64,000 bases of DNA. It comes from DAIDKA01 sp963708865 (GTDB lineage Bacteria > Pseudomonadota > Gammaproteobacteria > Steroidobacterales > Steroidobacteraceae). The notes beneath the pieces were generated by a model. That model made no database searches, was not told the origin of the DNA, and saw only the letters and a list, made by a program, of their open reading frames with translations. The stretch spans positions 1 to 64,000 of the forward strand of contig CAVPUC010000006.1 of assembly GCA_963708865.1 (NCBI GenBank), written 5' to 3'. Made by a program: the position numbers and the translations under genes. This document shows positions 60,830 to 64,000 of the stretch, piece after piece (within the stretch, counting starts at the first letter, position 1; every line of letters starts with the position of its first letter).

Positions 60830-60905
60830 GGTTGGATACCGCTGAGCCTTTAACGGACACGGATAATAAGGTATTTAATCGTGTTTTATCTTGGAACCCA
60901 CGACC
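60830..60905. promoter_or_regulatory. Divergent promoter spacer ligJ / aldo-keto reductase
   Basis: This 76-base spacer is much more AT-rich than its surroundings. On the plus strand TTTAAC and TATTTA are spaced 17 bases; on the minus strand TTATTAT resembles a -10. Exact promoters cannot be set from sequence alone. Confidence 0.4.
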
Positions 60906-61889
60906 ATGCAGCAACGACCTTTGGGCAGGACCGGGGTGCAGCTTTCCGCGCTGGGCTTCGGCTGCATGACGCTGATCGGCTGGTACGGCACGCGCAACGA
61001 CGAGGAGGCGCGCGCCACGCTGCTGTCGGCCCTGGACCAGGGCGTGACGCACCTGGACACCGCCGCCAGCTACCAGCTGGGTGAGAACGAGAAATTCGTC
61101 GGCGCCGCCATCCGCGGACGCCGCGACAATGTGTTTCTGGCCACCAAGTACGGCATTACGCGCAACGCCGCCGGCCAGCTGCACGTCGACAACCAGCCCG
61201 GATCCTTGCGCGGGGCCGTCGAGTCCAGTCTCACCCGTCTGGGTACCGACCGCATCGACCTCTTCTATCTGCATCGCATCGATCGCGACACCCCGATCGA
61301 GGAGTCGGTCGGCACGCTGGCGCAGCTGGTGACGGGCGGCAAGATCCGCTACATCGGGCTGTCCGAATGCAGCGTCCAGACGCTGCGTCGCGCCCATGCG
61401 GTGCATCCGGTCGCGGCCGTGCAGAGCGAGTACTCGCTGTGGTCACGGGAACCGGAGAACGGCGTGCTGGCCGCGTGCCGCGAGCTGGGTGCGAGTCTGG
61501 TCGCCTACAGTCCGCTCGGGCGCGGCTTTCTGGCGGCCAATTTCCGCTCGCTCAAGGAACTTCCGGCGGATGACAACCGGCGCAACCAGCCGCGCTTCCA
61601 GGACGCCAACGCCGAGCACAATGCCGCGGTGGTGGCCGCGCTCGCCGCCATGGCCGCGCGCAAGGGCTGCTCGGTGCCGCAACTGGCCCTCGCCTGGGTG
61701 CTGGCGCAGGGCGAGGAGGTGATGCCGATTCCGGGCATGAAGACCCGCGCGCACCTGAACGACAACCTCGGCGCGCTGGCGGTGGTGCTCAGCGCCGCAG
61801 AAGCGCAGCAACTGCGCGAGCTCGTCGATGAGGTCAAGGTGCGCGGTGAGCGCCACCCCGCACCGATGATGAAGACGCTGGACGCTTGA
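60906..61889 (+). CDS. Aldo/keto reductase
   Basis: A 327-residue AKR. Asp and Tyr lie in LDTAASYQLGENE, Lys in LATKYGIT and His in LFYLHRID, with cofactor segment IPGMKTRAHLNDNLGAL. The ATG at 60906 with a GGAA ribosome binding site is chosen over 60891. It lies inside the protocatechuate gene cluster, divergent from ligJ and convergent with ligC, but its role in that pathway is unknown. It might reduce a keto intermediate or an aldehyde from aromatic catabolism. Confidence 0.86.
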   Translation: MQQRPLGRTGVQLSALGFGCMTLIGWYGTRNDEEARATLLSALDQGVTHLDTAASYQLGENEKFVGAAIRGRRDNVFLATKYGITRNAAGQLHVDNQPGSLRGAVESSLTRLGTDRIDLFYLHRIDRDTPIEESVGTLAQLVTGGKIRYIGLSECSVQTLRRAHAVHPVAAVQSEYSLWSREPENGVLAACRELGASLVAYSPLGRGFLAANFRSLKELPADDNRRNQPRFQDANAEHNAAVVAALAAMAARKGCSVPQLALAWVLAQGEEVMPIPGMKTRAHLNDNLGALAVVLSAAEAQQLRELVDEVKVRGERHPAPMMKTLDA

Positions 61890-61892
61890 GGT

Positions 61893-62841
61893 TCAGCCCT
61901 TCAGCAGGTCCTGCTCGATGCGATCCAGCGTGCGCATGGCGGGCAGCACCTGCTGTACGCTGGAGTTGGGCTCACGCCCCTCGCGGATGGCACTGAAGAA
62001 CTCACGGTCCTGCAGCTCGATGCCATTCATCGATACGTCCACCTTGGAGACATCGATGGCCTTCTGATTGCCATCCAGCAGGTCATCGTAACGGGCAATG
62101 TAGGTGCCGTTGTCGCAGATATAGCGAAAGAACGTTCCGAGCGGCCCATCGTTGTTGAATGACAGCGACAGGGTGCAGATCGCACCGCTCGGCACCTTCA
62201 TGCCGATGCTCATGTCCATGGCGATGCCGAGCTGCGGATGCAGCGGACCTTGCAGGCCGTGGCAGCGCGAGACGGTCTGGCCGGTCTGGTACTGGAACAG
62301 ATCGACGGTGTGGCAGGCGTGGTGCCACAGCAGGTGGTCCGTCCAGCTGCGCGGCTTGCCCAGCGCGTTCATGTTGGTGCGACGGAAAAAATACGTCTGC
62401 ACATCCATCTGCTGCACCGTCAGCTCACCGGCCATGATGCGCTTGTGGATCCACTGGTGGCTCGGGTTGAAGCGCCGGGTGTGGCCCGCCATGGCGATGA
62501 GCCCGGTCTCCTGCTGCACGGCCAGCACTCTCTCGGCATCCGCGAGGTTGTCGGACATCGGGATCTCCACCTGCACGTGCTTGCCCGCGCGCAGACACTG
62601 AATGGTCTGCTCGGCATGCATCTGGGTGGGGGTGGCGAGAATGGCCGCCTCGATGCCGGGCTGCGCCAAAGCCTCCGCCAGGTTCGTCGTCCAGTGCGGG
62701 ATTGCCGTACTTGCGTGCCACTTCCGCAGTGGAGTCGGGACTGCCGCCCGCGAGCGAGGCGATGGTGATCCCGCTGATCTTCTGGATCGCTTCGATGTGC
62801 TTTACGCCAAAGGCGCCCTGTCCGGCGACAACGATCTTCAT
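61893..62841 (-). CDS. ligC: CHMS dehydrogenase LigC, frameshifted
   Basis: About 315 residues, exactly the Sphingobium LigC length when corrected. Gfo/Idh/MocA fold: VVAGQGAFGVKH binds NAD(P), AGKHVQVEIPMSDNLADAE and HTRRFNPSHQWIH match LigC, and KVDVSMNGIELQDREF is the C-terminal signature. LigC oxidises 4-carboxy-2-hydroxymuconate-6-semialdehyde, the LigAB ring-cleavage product, to 2-pyrone-4,6-dicarboxylate. One extra base near 62702 breaks the frame; removing it gives YGIPHWTTNLAEAL. The ATG overlaps the ligB stop by four bases. Confidence 0.92.
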
Positions 62842-63689
62842 GGTACGTTCTCGAGAATGATGTGCCCCAGCGCCGTATTCGAGCACGGCACGTGATAGAA
62901 ACGGTACACCTCTTTCACGTTGTCGTTCAACGCCCCGCGCATCGCCAGCCACATGACCAGCTCGATGCCTTCGGACCCGGCCTCGCGCACGTATTCAAGG
63001 TGCTGGATCTTGGTGAGACCGATCGGATCCTTGGTCAATCCATCCAGGAACCTCTTGTCCCATTCGGGATTGATGAGGCCGGCACGGGTGCCCTGCAGCT
63101 GGTGCGACATGCCACCGGTGCCGAACACGACCACTTTGAGATCCTCGGGATAGGACTCGACCGCCTTCTTCAGCGCGCGCCCGAGATCAAAGCAGCGCTT
63201 GCCGGTCGGCGGCGGATACTGCACGACATTGATGGGGAACGGGATGACCTCGCAGGGCCACTCATCCTCGGGTTTCAGATCCCCGAACAGCAGGTTGAGC
63301 GGCACGGTCAGTCCGTGGTCGACGTCCATCTTGTTGACGACCGTCATGTCGAACTCGTTCAGGATCAGCGACTGCGCGATGTGGCAGGCGAAATCCGAAT
63401 TGCCCTTGACGATGGGTACCGGACGACGGCCCCAGCCCTCGTCGGCCGACTGGAACTCATCGGCGCAGCCGATGGCGAAAGTCGGGAAGATCGTCGCATC
63501 GAATGCCGAGGCATGATCGTTGTAGATCAGGATCGCCACATCGGGCTTGTGCTCGGCCATCCATTTGCGGGAGAACTCGAAGCCCTTGAAGATCGGCGCC
63601 CAATAAGGCTGCTGCTGCTTGCCCAGATCAATGGTCGCAGCGATCGCGGGAACGTGGGAGGTGGTGACACCGGCGGTGATTCTTGCCAT
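62838..63689 (-). CDS. ligB: Protocatechuate 4,5-dioxygenase beta subunit LigB
   Basis: A 283-residue type II extradiol dioxygenase catalytic subunit. Iron ligands: His in TTSHVPAI, His in LIYNDHASAF and Glu in GSEGIELVMW, with the catalytic His in GTGGMSHQLQGTRAGL. GWGRRPVPIVKG and AQSLILNEFDMT also match LigB. It cleaves protocatechuate at the 4,5 bond (meta to the carboxyl-bearing side) to 4-carboxy-2-hydroxymuconate-6-semialdehyde. It follows ligA by 5 bases and overlaps ligC; ligABC is one operon. Confidence 0.95.
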   Translation of the reverse strand: MARITAGVTTSHVPAIAATIDLGKQQQPYWAPIFKGFEFSRKWMAEHKPDVAILIYNDHASAFDATIFPTFAIGCADEFQSADEGWGRRPVPIVKGNSDFACHIAQSLILNEFDMTVVNKMDVDHGLTVPLNLLFGDLKPEDEWPCEVIPFPINVVQYPPPTGKRCFDLGRALKKAVESYPEDLKVVVFGTGGMSHQLQGTRAGLINPEWDKRFLDGLTKDPIGLTKIQHLEYVREAGSEGIELVMWLAMRGALNDNVKEVYRFYHVPCSNTALGHIILENVP

Positions 63690-63694
63690 GTTTC

Positions 63695-64000
63695 TTACAG
63701 ACTCGGGTTTGACTTGCTGCGGTTGCCCTTCGGGGTGCGACCACCCGAGAGCATCATCTTCTGGTAAGCCTCCTGCGTCATGCCGGTCATGGTCGCCACC
63801 GCCACCAGATACGGAAAGCCATCGGTGGAGAACAGCTTGGCAAGAAAATAGATATTGCCGCCGTTCTGCATCAACTGCCGTGTAGTCGCGATTCAGGACC
63901 GCGGCGGTTTGCGCCTCGGTGAGTTTCCAGGGCTTCAGGTACTCCGCCTCGTTCGCTTTGAACTTCTCGCGGTTCTCCGGCTTCATCAGCGACATGCAGA
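63695..64000 (-). CDS. ligA: Protocatechuate 4,5-dioxygenase alpha subunit LigA, partial and frameshifted
   Basis: The 5' end lies beyond the window; about 102 codons remain, of a protein near 140. The segment SLMKPENREKFKANEAEYL is the middle of LigA, and after repair MQNGGNIYFLAKLF, VATMTGMTQEAY and GGRTPKGNRS give the normal C-terminus. One extra base near 63875 is needed. LigA is the small non-catalytic subunit that closes over the LigB active site. More of the operon, possibly its promoter, lies beyond 64000. Confidence 0.88.

Noticed and set aside
47563..63875. Programmed ribosomal frameshifting
   Set aside because: The breaks have no common slippery motif or downstream pseudoknot, affect many unrelated families and mostly need the same one-base deletion.
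1..64000. CRISPR array, prophage, insertion sequence or integron
   Set aside because: No regularly spaced repeats, transposase, integrase or phage structural proteins are visible on either strand.
1..64000. tRNA or rRNA genes
   Set aside because: No cloverleaf arms with TTCRA loop or conserved rRNA segments were noticed in the intergenic regions.

Overview
The window is GC-rich, densely coded bacterial DNA with the hallmarks of a Gram-negative proteobacterium: a TonB-dependent receptor, lipoprotein and Tat signals, a bc1-type Rieske protein, LysE exporters and an SAH riboswitch ahead of ahcY. The housekeeping genes look gammaproteobacterial (perhaps near Steroidobacterales, Nevskiales or Xanthomonadales), but that placement is an impression and not a computed result. 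No tRNA, rRNA, CRISPR array, insertion sequence or phage gene was recognised.

Layout. 0.2-6.7 kb: a small secreted protein, a frameshifted PEBP-family protein, an ECF sigma / anti-sigma / subtilase operon, a Gcw_chp-type exported protein and two haem-motif exported proteins. 6.8-9.9 kb: a response regulator-EAL protein, an SDR and a HAD hydrolase. 9.9-13.9 kb: an inositol-monophosphatase-like gene and molybdate uptake (modBC, modE, modA) with a probable ModE operator. 14-18.3 kb: a zinc-ribbon protein, asd, and cstA-ybdD-Rieske. 18.4-24 kb: a minus-strand methyl-cycle operon, fdhD-metF-adenosine kinase-metK-(SAH riboswitch)-ahcY. 24-33.4 kb: LysR, core MetE, an acyl-CoA dehydrogenase, a LigM-type tetrahydrofolate-dependent O-demethylase, an amidohydrolase, a LigW-type 5-carboxyvanillate decarboxylase and a ThDP enzyme. 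33.5-49.6 kb: SDR, aldo/keto reductase, esterase, PQQ alcohol dehydrogenase, aldehyde dehydrogenases including a vanillin-dehydrogenase type, TonB receptor, AraC regulator and acetoacetyl-CoA-synthetase-like protein. 49.6-57.1 kb: LysE fragment, LysE, MocR-type regulator, rhomboid, and an ABC/GldG/DUF4340 module. 57.1-64 kb: the protocatechuate 4,5-cleavage genes ligK, ligJ, ligC, ligB and ligA (cut by the window end), with dctA and a DUF985 cupin.

How it fits together (inference from family knowledge). 5-Carboxyvanillate would be decarboxylated by LigW to vanillate, and vanillin oxidised to vanillate. LigM moves the vanillate methyl to tetrahydrofolate, giving protocatechuate, which LigAB, LigC, LigJ and LigK take towards pyruvate and oxaloacetate. 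The methyl-tetrahydrofolate can be recycled by MetF or by core MetE feeding the MetK/AhcY/adenosine kinase cycle. FdhD and molybdate uptake suggest formate is oxidised by a molybdenum or tungsten formate dehydrogenase. The 2-pyrone-4,6-dicarboxylate hydrolase (LigI) and oxalomesaconate isomerase (LigU), and upstream biphenyl steps (LigX, LigZ), are not in the window.

Caution: about 25 single-base frame disruptions fall in 17 otherwise well-conserved genes, mostly fitting one extra base and concentrated at 47-64 kb. They look more like assembly or sequencing errors than decay. Such genes are given as single corrected features with the break positions.
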